Assembly: GCA_022821645.1 (NCBI GenBank) | Contig: JAJEDE010000019.1 | Location: forward strand, 1 to 64,000 | Length of the DNA: 64,000 nucleotides | Reading direction: 5' to 3' | Source of the DNA: Chloroflexota bacterium | GTDB lineage: Bacteria; Chloroflexota; UBA11872 | In this document: piece by piece, positions 52,092 through 62,551 of the stretch | Layout of the letters: each line of letters begins with the position of its first letter | Numbering within the stretch: the stretch's first letter is position 1 | The notes under the pieces: model-generated | Told to the model about the DNA's origin: nothing | Database searches by the model: none | The model's input: only the letters and a program-made list of their open reading frames with translations | Position numbers and translations under genes: made by a program

Positions 52092-53339
52092 TCACGCGAG
52101 CAAGTCGTTCAAGATCTTGCCCACCAGGTAGTGCTTCCGGTCCGGATACCACCAGATGGTTCGTCCCTCGTGCTCCAGCAGGCTGCCGTAGGTCGCGACC
52201 TGGGTGTGACCTTCCGGCGGCAGTTCCACCCCGTCGTTGTCCGCCAGCACCCGCGGCTCGCTGAACGCCAGCGGCTGCCCCTCCGCCGACTCGCGCACCG
52301 TCCCGATGCTGAACCACGCCGGCCGCCGGTTCCGCTTCGAGTCGTGCGGCCCCTCGCCCCCGTGCGCCGTCCCCACGTTGTTGTGAAAGATCAGCAGGTA
52401 GCGCCCATCGCTCAGCCGGTACAGGGGACACGGCGATATCGGGTGTGGCACCGGCCGCCCGTCCGAGGCGAACCGCAGCACCTCCGCGTCCGACCACGTC
52501 TCTCCCGCGTCCTCCGACACCGACCACCACGCATACCCCGTCAACGTCCGCAGCAGGCAGATCATCCGCCCGTCCGGCAGATTCTGGATCGCCGGCTCCT
52601 GCGCAATGCTGTGCTCCGGATCCCCCGGCTTCGGCACCCGGATCCCGTGCGGCGACTTCGGCCAGGTGCTCACCCGCAGTCGCTCCGGATCGGCCTCCGT
52701 CAGGATGTTCTCGAACCGCAGGAACCAGCACTCCGAGTGCCGCTGAAACAGGTGTGGCTCCACGTGGTACTCGGTACTCGCCCAGCGCGTGAACCCGCAC
52801 ACCACCTCGCCCTGCGGATTCAGGATCGGCGTCTGGTAGCAGATCCAGTTCTCCGGCGTGCCAGGGTCCGTCGGACTGATCGCCGAGCGCTCGATGGGCA
52901 GGCTCAGCCGCTCGCTCCAGGTCGCCCCCTCATCGTCCGAATACTTGTACGCCAGCAGCCCCGTCGTGTCCTCGCGCACGTCCACCACGCCGACATTCTT
53001 CGTATAGAACACGTACACCCGCCGCAATTCCGGCGCCAGCACCGGGAATCCCCACGAGGCAATCCGTCCGTCGTCGCCGCTCGGGCCGTCCACGACCCGA
53101 GGCTCGCTCCACGTCACCCCGGCGTCGTCGCTGCGCGCAAACACCACCCGCTGGTCCGGCTTGCCCTCAAAGGTCGCCATCGTCCACACCGCCAGGAACG
53201 CCCCGCTCCATGACCGCACCACCAGGAAGTGCTGGTTCGTCCAGTCGTTGGCCGCCCCGCCCCGTGGTACGTACGCCACGTAGTCCGGCGACGTCCGCAG
53301 TACGTCCTCGCCATACGACGACAGGTCCGAAGCGCTCAA
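52092..53339 (-). CDS. sialidase-like (BNR/Asp-box) protein
   Basis: A 415-residue six-bladed propeller of the sialidase clan. Asp boxes (S-x-D-x-G-x-TW): RSDDAGVTWSEPR, YSDDEGATWSERL and SEDAGETWSDAE. An N-terminal PRGGAANDWTNQHFLVV and the NNVGTAHGGEGPHDSKRNR loop are typical of exo-alpha-sialidase-like proteins of environmental bacteria. No signal peptide. Start is TTG 53339, ten bases from the upstream stop. It follows the GH42-like gene; both may act on one glycan, but the arginine triad of true sialidases cannot be confirmed. Confidence 0.85.
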   Translation of the reverse strand: MSASDLSSYGEDVLRTSPDYVAYVPRGGAANDWTNQHFLVVRSWSGAFLAVWTMATFEGKPDQRVVFARSDDAGVTWSEPRVVDGPSGDDGRIASWGFPVLAPELRRVYVFYTKNVGVVDVREDTTGLLAYKYSDDEGATWSERLSLPIERSAISPTDPGTPENWICYQTPILNPQGEVVCGFTRWASTEYHVEPHLFQRHSECWFLRFENILTEADPERLRVSTWPKSPHGIRVPKPGDPEHSIAQEPAIQNLPDGRMICLLRTLTGYAWWSVSEDAGETWSDAEVLRFASDGRPVPHPISPCPLYRLSDGRYLLIFHNNVGTAHGGEGPHDSKRNRRPAWFSIGTVRESAEGQPLAFSEPRVLADNDGVELPPEGHTQVATYGSLLEHEGRTIWWYPDRKHYLVGKILNDLLA

Positions 53340-53349
53340 AGACTGCCCC

Positions 53350-55452
53350 TCATTCCTCCGTGCAATGCACCACCGCTACGTCCCACTGCGGAATCACCAA
53401 CTCGAACCCGTTGTCCTCAACCTCGATTGCGCAACCCGTCAGCAGGTCCATCGCCCCGCCAATCCGCTCCCGCGTCCGCAACCGGCACTGAGCCTCAGCC
53501 CGCTCTACGTTGAACACGAAGACCAGCCACCCGCCCAGCCGCGACCGCCGCACGATCGGAACGGCCCGGTCGCCCTCCATCGCCACCAGCGGCGTCACGC
53601 CCGCCTCTTGCGCCAGCCCCCGAACCAGGTCCGGCTGCCCCAAATCCCCGAACCCCGCCGATAGCGTCAACCCGTACCACGTAAACCGCCCGTCCGCGCT
53701 CCGCACCGCTACCGCCTGACCCTCCAGCGACGCGATTCCCCGCGTATCCCCCAGCGGCTCCAGCACCGCGTACCCGCACGGCGAGGTAATCGCCACCGGC
53801 CCACACGGCGTCTCCAGCACGTTCCGCCCCTGCTCGATGTCATACGCCGTGACCGCCGACACGTCCGCCACCCGCACGCCCAATTCCTCGGCCAGCCCGT
53901 CCGGCGGCCCGTAGCTCGACTGCCCGTCCGCCGAGTACATCCCGAAGCTGCCTTCGGCCACCAGTCGCGGCCCTTCGGAGTCAGCCAGCGTCCGCCGCAC
54001 GTTCTCCCGCGTCGCCTCGTCCATCAGCGCCACGTTCGGCAGGAACAGTTGCCAGTATCCCGACCAGTCCATCCGCGGCGAGACCACGTCCGGCGTCAAC
54101 CCCTGCGTCCACAACGCCCGGTACGTCCCCCGCATGTCCGCCAGGAACCGGTCGTCCTCGTCGTTGTAGTCGAACATCTCCTGCGATTCGGGGTGATAGA
54201 CGACGCCCACCTCCGCCTGCGGGCATTTCAGCGGCAGGTGCTCGCTCAGCCCTTCGATCTGCTCGGTCGCCCGCGCCACCGCCTCGAACCGCTCGGTCGG
54301 CTGCCCGTCCAGCGCCGCCAGGTTGTAGCCGGGCGACTCGAAGCTCATGTACTCCGGCCGGTACTGCCAGAACATCGCCCCCGCCGCCCCGCAGGCCAGC
54401 GTCATCCACAGCAGCGTTGTCAATTCGCGCGGGTCCGCCTGCTTCTTCCAGGTCACCCCGCCCGGCGACATCCCCGCGTAGATCTCCTCGTTCCACCAGC
54501 GCCCGTGCTTCCCCGCGCTCCGCGACCAGTCGAAGCTGAACGCCCGGTCCGCGATCTGGTACGGGTCCTCCACCGTCAACAGGTTGCTTGAGGGCATCGA
54601 CATCCCCCAGCTGTCCGCCACCGCCGCGCAGCGCTCGTCCCACGGCCGCGGATACCACGCCCCATGCGTCCGCGTCTCGTGCACCGGGTCCAGCCGCTTC
54701 GTCTCGTCGATCATCCACCGCAGGTGGCCCGCCAGGTTCTCGTAGTGAAACTGCCGGTACAGCAGCATCTCCACCAGGCTCGCGTTCGAACGCGGCGGCT
54801 CCACGTCCTCCCAGCGCCGGAAGCGACGCAGCAACCGTTCGTTCAACTCGTCCAGCGTGAACCGTTCCCGCAGCCAATTCTCGTAGCGAGCCAGGGTGTG
54901 CGGGCAGTAACACGGCAGCCCGTCCGTCTGCCGGCTGAACGCCGACGAGATCGCAATCCCGTCCCACAACCCCCAGATCAGCAAGCTCGGCCGATCCCGG
55001 TACCGCGTTACCACGTGCTCGATCAACGCTCCGCCGAACTGCCGCCACAGCGGATGGTCGTAACAGTGAATCTGCGACCCCTGCGGCATCGCCGCGCTGG
55101 CCACCGGCGTCGCCGCCCGGCCCCGCTGGTTGACCACCCGCATGTCCGGGAAGTCGCGCGTCATCCACTCCGGCCCCGCCCCATGCGTCGCCAGCGCCAT
55201 GTCCAGCCAGACGTAGAGGTCGTGCTTCTCGGCCAGGTCGAACAGCCGGTCGAATTCGTCCAGTTCGTACTGACCCGGTCGCGGCTCCATCCAGTTCCAC
55301 ATCGTGAAACTGCGCACGATCCGCATTCCCGAAGCCCGGATCCGCCGCAGATCCTCGTCCCACACCTCCGGCTTCGGCGTCGGCGCCCGGTAATACTCCA
55401 CCCCCACCGGAAACGGAACCCCGGGGATCCCAAACCCCTCGTCGGCAGCCAT
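53350..55452 (-). CDS. GH42-like beta-galactosidase-fold protein with altered acid/base site
   Basis: About 700 residues; ATG 55452 has GGAGG at a spacing of about 10. The N-terminal TIM barrel matches GH42: GVEYYRAPTPKPEVWDEDL, MRIVRSFTMWNWMEPRPGQY, then CYCPHTLARYENWLRERF after the acid/base strand. Where GH42 enzymes read W-Q-x-D-N-E-Y, this protein reads LLIWGLWDGIAIS, so the acid/base Glu is absent. The nucleophile site GRWWNEEIYAGMSPGGVTWK keeps its Glu. A central trimerisation-like domain (GVVYHPESQEMFDYN) and C-terminal beta domain follow. It may be a weak or altered glycosidase or a binding protein. It follows the lipoprotein gene by 32 bases. Confidence 0.8.
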   Translation of the reverse strand: MAADEGFGIPGVPFPVGVEYYRAPTPKPEVWDEDLRRIRASGMRIVRSFTMWNWMEPRPGQYELDEFDRLFDLAEKHDLYVWLDMALATHGAGPEWMTRDFPDMRVVNQRGRAATPVASAAMPQGSQIHCYDHPLWRQFGGALIEHVVTRYRDRPSLLIWGLWDGIAISSAFSRQTDGLPCYCPHTLARYENWLRERFTLDELNERLLRRFRRWEDVEPPRSNASLVEMLLYRQFHYENLAGHLRWMIDETKRLDPVHETRTHGAWYPRPWDERCAAVADSWGMSMPSSNLLTVEDPYQIADRAFSFDWSRSAGKHGRWWNEEIYAGMSPGGVTWKKQADPRELTTLLWMTLACGAAGAMFWQYRPEYMSFESPGYNLAALDGQPTERFEAVARATEQIEGLSEHLPLKCPQAEVGVVYHPESQEMFDYNDEDDRFLADMRGTYRALWTQGLTPDVVSPRMDWSGYWQLFLPNVALMDEATRENVRRTLADSEGPRLVAEGSFGMYSADGQSSYGPPDGLAEELGVRVADVSAVTAYDIEQGRNVLETPCGPVAITSPCGYAVLEPLGDTRGIASLEGQAVAVRSADGRFTWYGLTLSAGFGDLGQPDLVRGLAQEAGVTPLVAMEGDRAVPIVRRSRLGGWLVFVFNVERAEAQCRLRTRERIGGAMDLLTGCAIEVEDNGFELVIPQWDVAVVHCTEE

Positions 55453-55484
55453 GGAACGACTCGCCTCCAACTGGCCGTAAACCG

Positions 55485-55712
55485 CTACAGGGTCTGCGAC
55501 GACTTGAACCGGCCCGCGCCGTCCTTCTCGGCGCCGGGGAAGTCGTAGCCGCCCGGCTTGCGTTTCCCCTCTTCGCCGCAGCCCGCCACAACCGCCAGCA
55601 TGGCGCTACCAACAGCCAGCAACACCGCCAGCCGGCGTCTGGACAGCCGGCCGCCGGTCGCAGCCGGGTCGGCGTGAAGATCGGATGCCTTAAGCCGGTC
55701 AGGTGCCTTCAT
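55485..55712 (-). CDS. tiny Tat-type lipoprotein, 31-residue mature part (member A)
   Basis: A 75-residue protein from ATG 55712, with GGGAG eight bases upstream. Signal GGRLSRRRLAVLLAVGSAM carries a twin-arginine motif; the lipobox is VVAGC. The mature chain is 31 residues and contains GYDFPGAEKDGAGRFK. It aligns without gaps to the products of 56976-57185 and 57315-57539. It is the first gene of the run leading to GH42-like, sialidase-like and M20, and is divergent from the Gfo/Idh gene. No enzymatic motif exists; the conserved motif Y-[DS]-F-P-G suggests a binding or docking peptide. Confidence 0.75.
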   Translation of the reverse strand: MKAPDRLKASDLHADPAATGGRLSRRRLAVLLAVGSAMLAVVAGCGEEGKRKPGGYDFPGAEKDGAGRFKSSQTL

Positions 55713-55927
55713 CTCTTCACTCCCGTGCGAGTGCGTGGGCAATCAGGTCGGCGTTCGGTGCATGCACGTCGGACCCATCCATGCACCCCTGCGGCGACCT
55801 GACCGGGGCTGCACGGTCTACAGCGTACGCCGCTGGACATTGCGCATCCACGACCTCGCCCGACGAGCCGGATATAGTGGCTATTCGGGCTACGAAACAT
55901 CGGCCCGTCACCCCGGGGGGCGCAGCC

Positions 55928-56974
55928 ATGCTCCGCGTTGGAATCATCGGGCTCGGCGGCATCTCCCGGTCCCACGGCGACGCCATCGAAACTCTCCCCA
56001 ACGTCGAAATCGTCGCCGCCGCCGACCTCCTCGAAGCCCCGCGTCAGGCCTTCTGCGACCGCTACGAAGTCCCCCGCGCCTATCCCAACCACCCTGAGCT
56101 TCTGAAGGACGACGAAGTCGACGCCGTCGCTGTCACCCTCGGCCACCAACTCCACCACCGCCTCACCGTCGACGCCCTCAACGCCGGCAAGCACGTGCTC
56201 GTCGAGAAGCCCATGGCCCTCTCGCTCGAGCAGTGCGACGAAATGATCGAGGCCGCCCGCCGCAACGGCGTCAAGCTCATGATCGGCCTCACCCAGCACT
56301 TTCTCGGTCCCAACATGAAGGCCAAAGAGATCCTCGACTCCGGCGAGCTTGGCCCCCTCATCACCGTGGTCTGCTACTCCGTCAAGAACTGGGGCTACGC
56401 CAACCGCCGGCCCCAGTACCGCAGCCGCTTTCACGGCGGCGGCTACTGGATGACCAACGGCGTCCACATGGTCGACCGGCTCACCTGGCTCGTGGGCTCC
56501 CAGGCCGCTCGGGTCAAGGCCCGCATCGGAACCAAGAGCCACTACCAGGCCGGCGACGACTACGGCGTCGCCTTCGTCGACTACAAGAGTGGCGTCCCCG
56601 GCATCGCCATCGCCATCGGCTACCGGGATGGTGCGCCGAACTACCAGTCCGAGATCATCTGCGCGAGGGGCGGAATCCGCATCAGCGGCTCGGGCGACCG
56701 GTTCGTCGCCGTCGGCCGGGGCAACGAGTGGACCCGCGTCCCCTTTGAGGATCCACCCGCCGGCATGACCGCGGAGTGGCACGCCTTCGCCCGCTCAATC
56801 GAGGAAGACCTGGAACCGCCAACCTCCGGAGAGTGGGGTCGCCACATCATGGAAATTCTCTTCGCCGCCGAACGCTCGTCCATCACCGGCCAGCAGGTCA
56901 CGCTTGCCAGCGGAACTCACTACAACGTCCAGACCACCGGCCAGGTCGTCTCGCGGGACCACGGCTGGATCTGA
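55928..56974 (+). CDS. Gfo/Idh/MocA family oxidoreductase
   Basis: A 348-residue dehydrogenase from ATG 55928. Rossmann loop RVGIIGLGGISRSHGDAIE, NVEIVAAADLLEA, and EKP in HVLVEKPMALSLEQCDEM. Substrate domain: MIGLTQHFLGPNMKAKEIL, VKNWGYANRRPQYRSRFHGG, GYWMTNGVHMVDRLTWLVG (late His). There is no signal peptide. The next gene, a tiny lipoprotein, starts only one base after its stop, so the two are translationally coupled. It is the sixth Gfo/Idh in the window. Confidence 0.92.
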   Translation: MLRVGIIGLGGISRSHGDAIETLPNVEIVAAADLLEAPRQAFCDRYEVPRAYPNHPELLKDDEVDAVAVTLGHQLHHRLTVDALNAGKHVLVEKPMALSLEQCDEMIEAARRNGVKLMIGLTQHFLGPNMKAKEILDSGELGPLITVVCYSVKNWGYANRRPQYRSRFHGGGYWMTNGVHMVDRLTWLVGSQAARVKARIGTKSHYQAGDDYGVAFVDYKSGVPGIAIAIGYRDGAPNYQSEIICARGGIRISGSGDRFVAVGRGNEWTRVPFEDPPAGMTAEWHAFARSIEEDLEPPTSGEWGRHIMEILFAAERSSITGQQVTLASGTHYNVQTTGQVVSRDHGWI

Positions 56975-56975
56975 C

Positions 56976-57185
56976 ATGCGCCCACCAGCCGTCGGTCATT
57001 TCAAGTCACGCTCTTCCGGCCAACTCCCCCGCCGCCGCTTCATGGTCGTGCTCGCCGCCTCCGCCGCCAGCCTCGTCACCCTGGCCGGTTGTGGAGGCGA
57101 GAAGAAGCTCACCCGCGACAGCTACGACTTCCCTGGCTCCAGGAAAGACAGCACCGGCAACTACCAGATGCGCAACGCTCAATAG
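56976..57185 (+). CDS. tiny Tat-type lipoprotein, 31-residue mature part (member B)
   Basis: A 69-residue protein from ATG 56976, one base after the oxidoreductase stop. Signal SGQLPRRRFMVVLAASAAS is twin-arginine type with lipobox TLAGC. The 31-residue mature chain has KKLTRDSYDFPGSRKDSTGN. It is alignable to members A and C at every position. The coupling to an oxidoreductase gene suggests the two products are needed together; possible roles include membrane docking of that enzyme. Confidence 0.75.
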   Translation: MRPPAVGHFKSRSSGQLPRRRFMVVLAASAASLVTLAGCGGEKKLTRDSYDFPGSRKDSTGNYQMRNAQ

Positions 57186-57314
57186 CGGCGTCCGTGAGCC
57201 GCTCAAGTGCACCTATCGGCCTCAACGCCAACCCTTTCTCGTTCTGCGGCCAGTACATTAGGCTCAGTAACCACCTCCTGCCTCGCCGCAGCATTCACGC
57301 GCTGGAGTGATTGA

Positions 57315-57539
57315 ATGACCGTGCCCGCTCAGCGAACCGTGTCCACCCGTCACGCCGGACTGGCTTCCGAAAGTCGCTTGTCCCGTCGCCGGCTCATCGT
57401 CCTGCTCGCCGCGTCGGCCAGCGCAATGGCCGCCGTGGCCGCGTGTGGCGGGGAAGAGAAACTCACCCGCGACAAATACTCATTCCCCGGCGCCGAGAAA
57501 GACGCCCAGGGCAACTTCAAGATGCAAACCTTCCGCTAG
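57315..57539 (+). CDS. tiny Tat-type lipoprotein, 31-residue mature part (member C)
   Basis: A 74-residue protein from ATG 57315. Signal SRLSRRRLIVLLAASASAM has a twin-arginine motif; lipobox VAAC. The mature chain has EKLTRDKYSFPGAEKDAQGN and is 31 residues. It is closest to member B (shared KLTRD) but also shares GAEKD with member A. A 129-base gap separates it from member B, enough for its own promoter, and the monooxygenase gene follows 128 bases later. Confidence 0.75.
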   Translation: MTVPAQRTVSTRHAGLASESRLSRRRLIVLLAASASAMAAVAACGGEEKLTRDKYSFPGAEKDAQGNFKMQTFR

Positions 57540-57667
57540 ACCGGGGACCCACCGCCCACCGCATCCAATCTTCCAGCCTCCCGGTCGGGCGACTCCGCGT
57601 ACAGTAGGGCTGCGCGGAGTTCAGTCGTGCGAGCCGGTCACGTGCCCGCAACTCCAAAAGCAATCAA

Positions 57668-59314
<1,647 letters not shown>

Positions 59315-59484
59315 CGTCCCTCGAACTACGCGGCGTCGACTGCTGCACCAGTAGGGCCACGTCCCAGCAGACGCGGCTTTCTGCACCCTCTCGTAACTGC
59401 CAAGCTGCCGGGAATCCCGGCCATGTCCCGCTCGCGCATTCACGCTGGAATCTCACCTGGCGAAGACGCAAATGCCAACCGAAA

Positions 59485-59880
59485 TCAATATATGAACTGG
59501 TTGCAAAAGACGTCGCGAAACCGCAGGCCGCACGTTGGGCACGAAACGCGACGATCGGCCCCAATGTTGATGCAGCGGGTCTCACAGCGCGGACACTCAA
59601 CAGAGGGTTCGTCGCTGGCCAGCCCGCGAATCGCGGACCAAAGGCGATGGGCAACCGCCTGCACTCGTTCAGCCGCGGACAGATGCTTGGCGGGCCTTGC
59701 GATTGGATTGGCTGGCATTCCGGCAACGGCCGCCAGCGCGGCCAGTCCAAAGCAGAGACAGCCCAAAACGGCCCAGCCCGATTCGTAGCCCTTGAATCTC
59801 ACCACGCACGCCGCAACCACACCGGGCGTGACATGTCCGATCAGCAGCACCAACAGGAGACCCAGGTCAGCCGCCGACAT
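59485..59880 (-). CDS. small membrane protein with C-terminal zinc ribbon
   Basis: About 131 residues from ATG 59880. Two hydrophobic helices (LGLLLVLLIGHVTPGVVAACVV, AVLGCLCFGLAALAAVAGM) precede a cytoplasmic tail with VECPRCETRC and VSCPTCGLRF, a four-cysteine zinc ribbon. AAGGAG lies about 12 bases upstream. It lies 19 bases after the gene at 59900-60574, so both are probably one operon. No family is recognised; the layout resembles membrane-bound zinc-ribbon proteins of unknown role. Confidence 0.65.
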   Translation of the reverse strand: MSAADLGLLLVLLIGHVTPGVVAACVVRFKGYESGWAVLGCLCFGLAALAAVAGMPANPIARPAKHLSAAERVQAVAHRLWSAIRGLASDEPSVECPRCETRCINIGADRRVSCPTCGLRFRDVFCNQFIY

Positions 59881-59899
59881 CAGCGTTGAGCGCTCCTTA

Positions 59900-60574
59900 T
59901 CAGCTTCCGCACCCCCAGTTAGTCTCCTTCCAATACCTCTCTTGCCGCCTTCGTAGACGTTCGCGCTTTCTTCGCTCACCTACAGTTTCAGTCCCGTGTC
60001 GATCGTAGGCGTCATCCTCGGCCGCGTACTCTCGGCCCTGCTGGATTCGCAGCTCCTGCTGGCGCTCCATGGCTGCCGACGAGATACGCGGACGACTGGA
60101 CGGCCGGGCACGAGAACGACCGACGCCCTGCAGGTGCTTACGGCCAATGGGCGCTAACTCGTCAGTCCACCAGTCGATTTGCTCGCGACGTGGCTTGACG
60201 TTCGACCGTTCCCGGTTGGCCCTTCGCCGTCCCTGCGCAACTCGCAAATCGGCCTGCCGTCTCAGGCTTGCCGCCGGGACTCGGGCCGTGCGCGAGACCC
60301 GACTCGACCCGGTCCGTCTCGCCCGGCTACGTCCCCGCTGTCTCAGGTCCACTCGTCGATCCCGCGATGTCTGCCACCCGGCGTAACGGCGTTCGGCGCG
60401 TCGCGCTCGCCCCACGCGTTCCGCGCGCGACTTTAGGACGTCAACGCCCACCATCACGCCAAAGCCAGCCACGACCAGGGCCACAAGTCCCTGTCGATCA
60501 TCGTAGATGCTGCCAGGCATGAGTCCGATGATCGTCAGGGCCACACCAGCGACACCGAGCCCTAACCAGATCAT
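59900..60574 (-). CDS. membrane protein with long arginine-rich tail
   Basis: 224 residues. Two short N-terminal helices (IWLGLGVAGVALTIIGLM and GLVALVVAGFGVMVGV) are followed by about 170 residues very rich in Arg and Gln with few hydrophobics (RRAERRYAGW, GRSRARRTGSSRVSRTARV, GERRKRERLRRRQERYW). The tail should face the cytoplasm and may bind nucleic acid or be disordered. Codon use resembles real genes and the downstream gene starts 19 bases later, but with no homologue recalled I rate it only moderately. Confidence 0.5.
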   Translation of the reverse strand: MIWLGLGVAGVALTIIGLMPGSIYDDRQGLVALVVAGFGVMVGVDVLKSRAERVGRARRAERRYAGWQTSRDRRVDLRQRGRSRARRTGSSRVSRTARVPAASLRRQADLRVAQGRRRANRERSNVKPRREQIDWWTDELAPIGRKHLQGVGRSRARPSSRPRISSAAMERQQELRIQQGREYAAEDDAYDRHGTETVGERRKRERLRRRQERYWKETNWGCGS

Positions 60575-60915
60575 TGCAAGACTCTCACCAGCCGACTTGG
60601 GCGAATCTTACCCAAGAGGCAAGTGTCCGATCCCGAAATTGGCGAGTGCTCGACCCCGCCGACTGCCGAGTGCATCAATGCCCCTACCCGGCCAACAAGC
60701 GCTGAACGCAAGCCTGGCCGCCATAACCCTTTGCCGGCCGCAGCCAGAATCGGGCCGAGTCCCGTTGCCGCCTAACACCACCGCCCCTCGCCCGTTATAA
60801 AGTAGAACCATCAACCGTCGGCCAACCGCGCGGACACCCCACCGGTCCCCATTTCCCGACCGCTCTCCCGTCCCGCCACCCTGACCAGCGGACCCCGGGC
60901 GGCGGAGGTATCACC
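60575..60915. promoter_or_regulatory. intergenic region upstream of the binding-lipoprotein gene
   Basis: No gene seen. GTTATAAAGT (about 60793-60802) is the most AT-rich spot and could be a -10 region about 115 bases before the start. The rest is featureless GC-rich DNA; GGCGGAGG (60901-60908) is the ribosome binding site for the next gene. Confidence 0.4.
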
Positions 60916-62439
60916 TTGACCACGCATCACCCAACTGAATCCACCCACCCACCCGCGGCCTGGCGCGTCCTCACCCGCCGCCGCGCTCTGGGTCTGGCCG
61001 TCGCTGCCGGTGCCGGCGCCCTCGCCGCTGCCTGCGGCGAACCTGACATCCCCACCATCCAGCCCCCCGTGCTTCCGTCCACCCAACGCACCCAGGCCGT
61101 CGCCACCCAGGGCGCCGAAACCGCCGCCACGCCCCCACCCACCGTCATCGTCACCGCCGGCGACCGCGCCCCCAGCCGCGAGGGCAGCCTCCCCCAGGCC
61201 GGCGCCGACCGCCCCATCTCCATCGCCCTGCCCACCTTCGCCGGGGGCAACTGGGACGTCGAGCCCATCCTTCTCTCGGCCGAAGTCGCTGCCCGTCAGG
61301 ACACCGACTCCCGCTACAAGTACTCCCGCACCCCCCTGCCCTCCAACTTCGGCTACCGCTGGGACTACGCCTCAACCGTGGACGACGGCTCCGGCAACTC
61401 TCGCACCGACCTCGTCATGCTCGAGCAGTGGGACCTCGCCAACCTCGTTGCTGGCAACAAGCTCCTGCCTCTCGACGAACACCTCACCAGCGACTCCACC
61501 TTCAATCCCGGCGCCTACTGGCCCGGCATCCTCGAGACCGGCAAGGTCGAAGGCGTCCAATACGCCCTCCCCGTCGCCGCTGCCCCCTGGATCACCATCG
61601 TCAACCGCGACCTCGCCGCCGCCGCCGACTACCAGATCCCGCCCCGCAGCGCCTGGGACGGCCAGGCCTTCATCGAAGCCGCCCTCGCCATGCACGGCGA
61701 CCCCGAGGTCCCCGGCGGCAGCGACGCCCTCGGCCTCCTCCTCAACGTCGAACCCATGTGGGGCGCCCCCGACCAGCTGTGGAGCTGGACCCCCAGCTTC
61801 CTCTTCCTTCAGTCCGCGTTAGGCGCCCTCCCCGACAGCCAGGGCACCTTCGCCCCCTTGCGCTCGGACCCCGCAAAGGCCATTGCCGAGACCTACTACG
61901 ACCTCGCCACCACCTACGGCCTCGCCGAGAGTGCACAGAACAGTAGCGGCACCCTCTGGTACCGCTACACCCAGGGCCAGATCGCCATGCTCATCATGTC
62001 CCTCGGCGGCCTCAGCTTCGGCTGGATGACCCGCAGCGCCGGCCCTGACAACGTGCTGTATCCCTTCCCCCGCTTCGGCTCCGGCGGCGCCCCCGTCAGC
62101 GTCTGGATGATGATGGGCATCGGCAACGGCACCCAGGAACCCAAAGTCGCCTACGACGCCCTCCGCGCCCTCGACCGCAACACCCAGCGCGTCGCCAACG
62201 TCCCCGCCCAGCGCCTGGAGCCCGACCAACTCCAGCGCCTCTTCGCCAGCTACAGCGACGAAGCCGCCCAGATGGTCGTTGACATAATGCAAACCGCCAA
62301 CTACGTCACCATCGACCGACCCCAATGGGGCGCCTTCGTCAACCAACTCGACGCCGGCATCATCCGCGACGACCTCTCCGCCAACGAAGCCCTCACCAAC
62401 CTCACCCACCGCTTGGAAGAGCTAGGCGCGAAGGTCTAG
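60916..62439 (+). CDS. extracellular substrate-binding lipoprotein (sugar ABC type)
   Basis: 507 residues from TTG 60916; GGAGG lies about 7 bases upstream, which decides this start. Tat-like signal LTRRRALGLAVAAGAGALAAAC ends in a lipobox. A Thr/Pro/Gln linker precedes the domain: GNWDVEPILLSAEVAARQD, RTDLVMLEQWDLANLVAGNKLLPLDEHL, YALPVAAAPWITIVNRDL, SAWDGQAFIEAALAM, GQIAMLIMSLGGLSFGWMTR. This is an SBP family 1-like maltose-type binder. No permeases are adjacent in the window. It is an orphan binding protein like the one at 43448-44899, but not closely similar. Confidence 0.82.
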   Translation: MTTHHPTESTHPPAAWRVLTRRRALGLAVAAGAGALAAACGEPDIPTIQPPVLPSTQRTQAVATQGAETAATPPPTVIVTAGDRAPSREGSLPQAGADRPISIALPTFAGGNWDVEPILLSAEVAARQDTDSRYKYSRTPLPSNFGYRWDYASTVDDGSGNSRTDLVMLEQWDLANLVAGNKLLPLDEHLTSDSTFNPGAYWPGILETGKVEGVQYALPVAAAPWITIVNRDLAAAADYQIPPRSAWDGQAFIEAALAMHGDPEVPGGSDALGLLLNVEPMWGAPDQLWSWTPSFLFLQSALGALPDSQGTFAPLRSDPAKAIAETYYDLATTYGLAESAQNSSGTLWYRYTQGQIAMLIMSLGGLSFGWMTRSAGPDNVLYPFPRFGSGGAPVSVWMMMGIGNGTQEPKVAYDALRALDRNTQRVANVPAQRLEPDQLQRLFASYSDEAAQMVVDIMQTANYVTIDRPQWGAFVNQLDAGIIRDDLSANEALTNLTHRLEELGAKV

Positions 62440-62551
62440 CCTGGGGCGGGCCCTGAATTGATCGCGATGTCTGGATCGTAGACCGGGGCCGGCGCTCCGC
62501 TACACTTTCCGGCGCCGTCAAATCGGACACTCCAATCGAGACCTGATCCGC

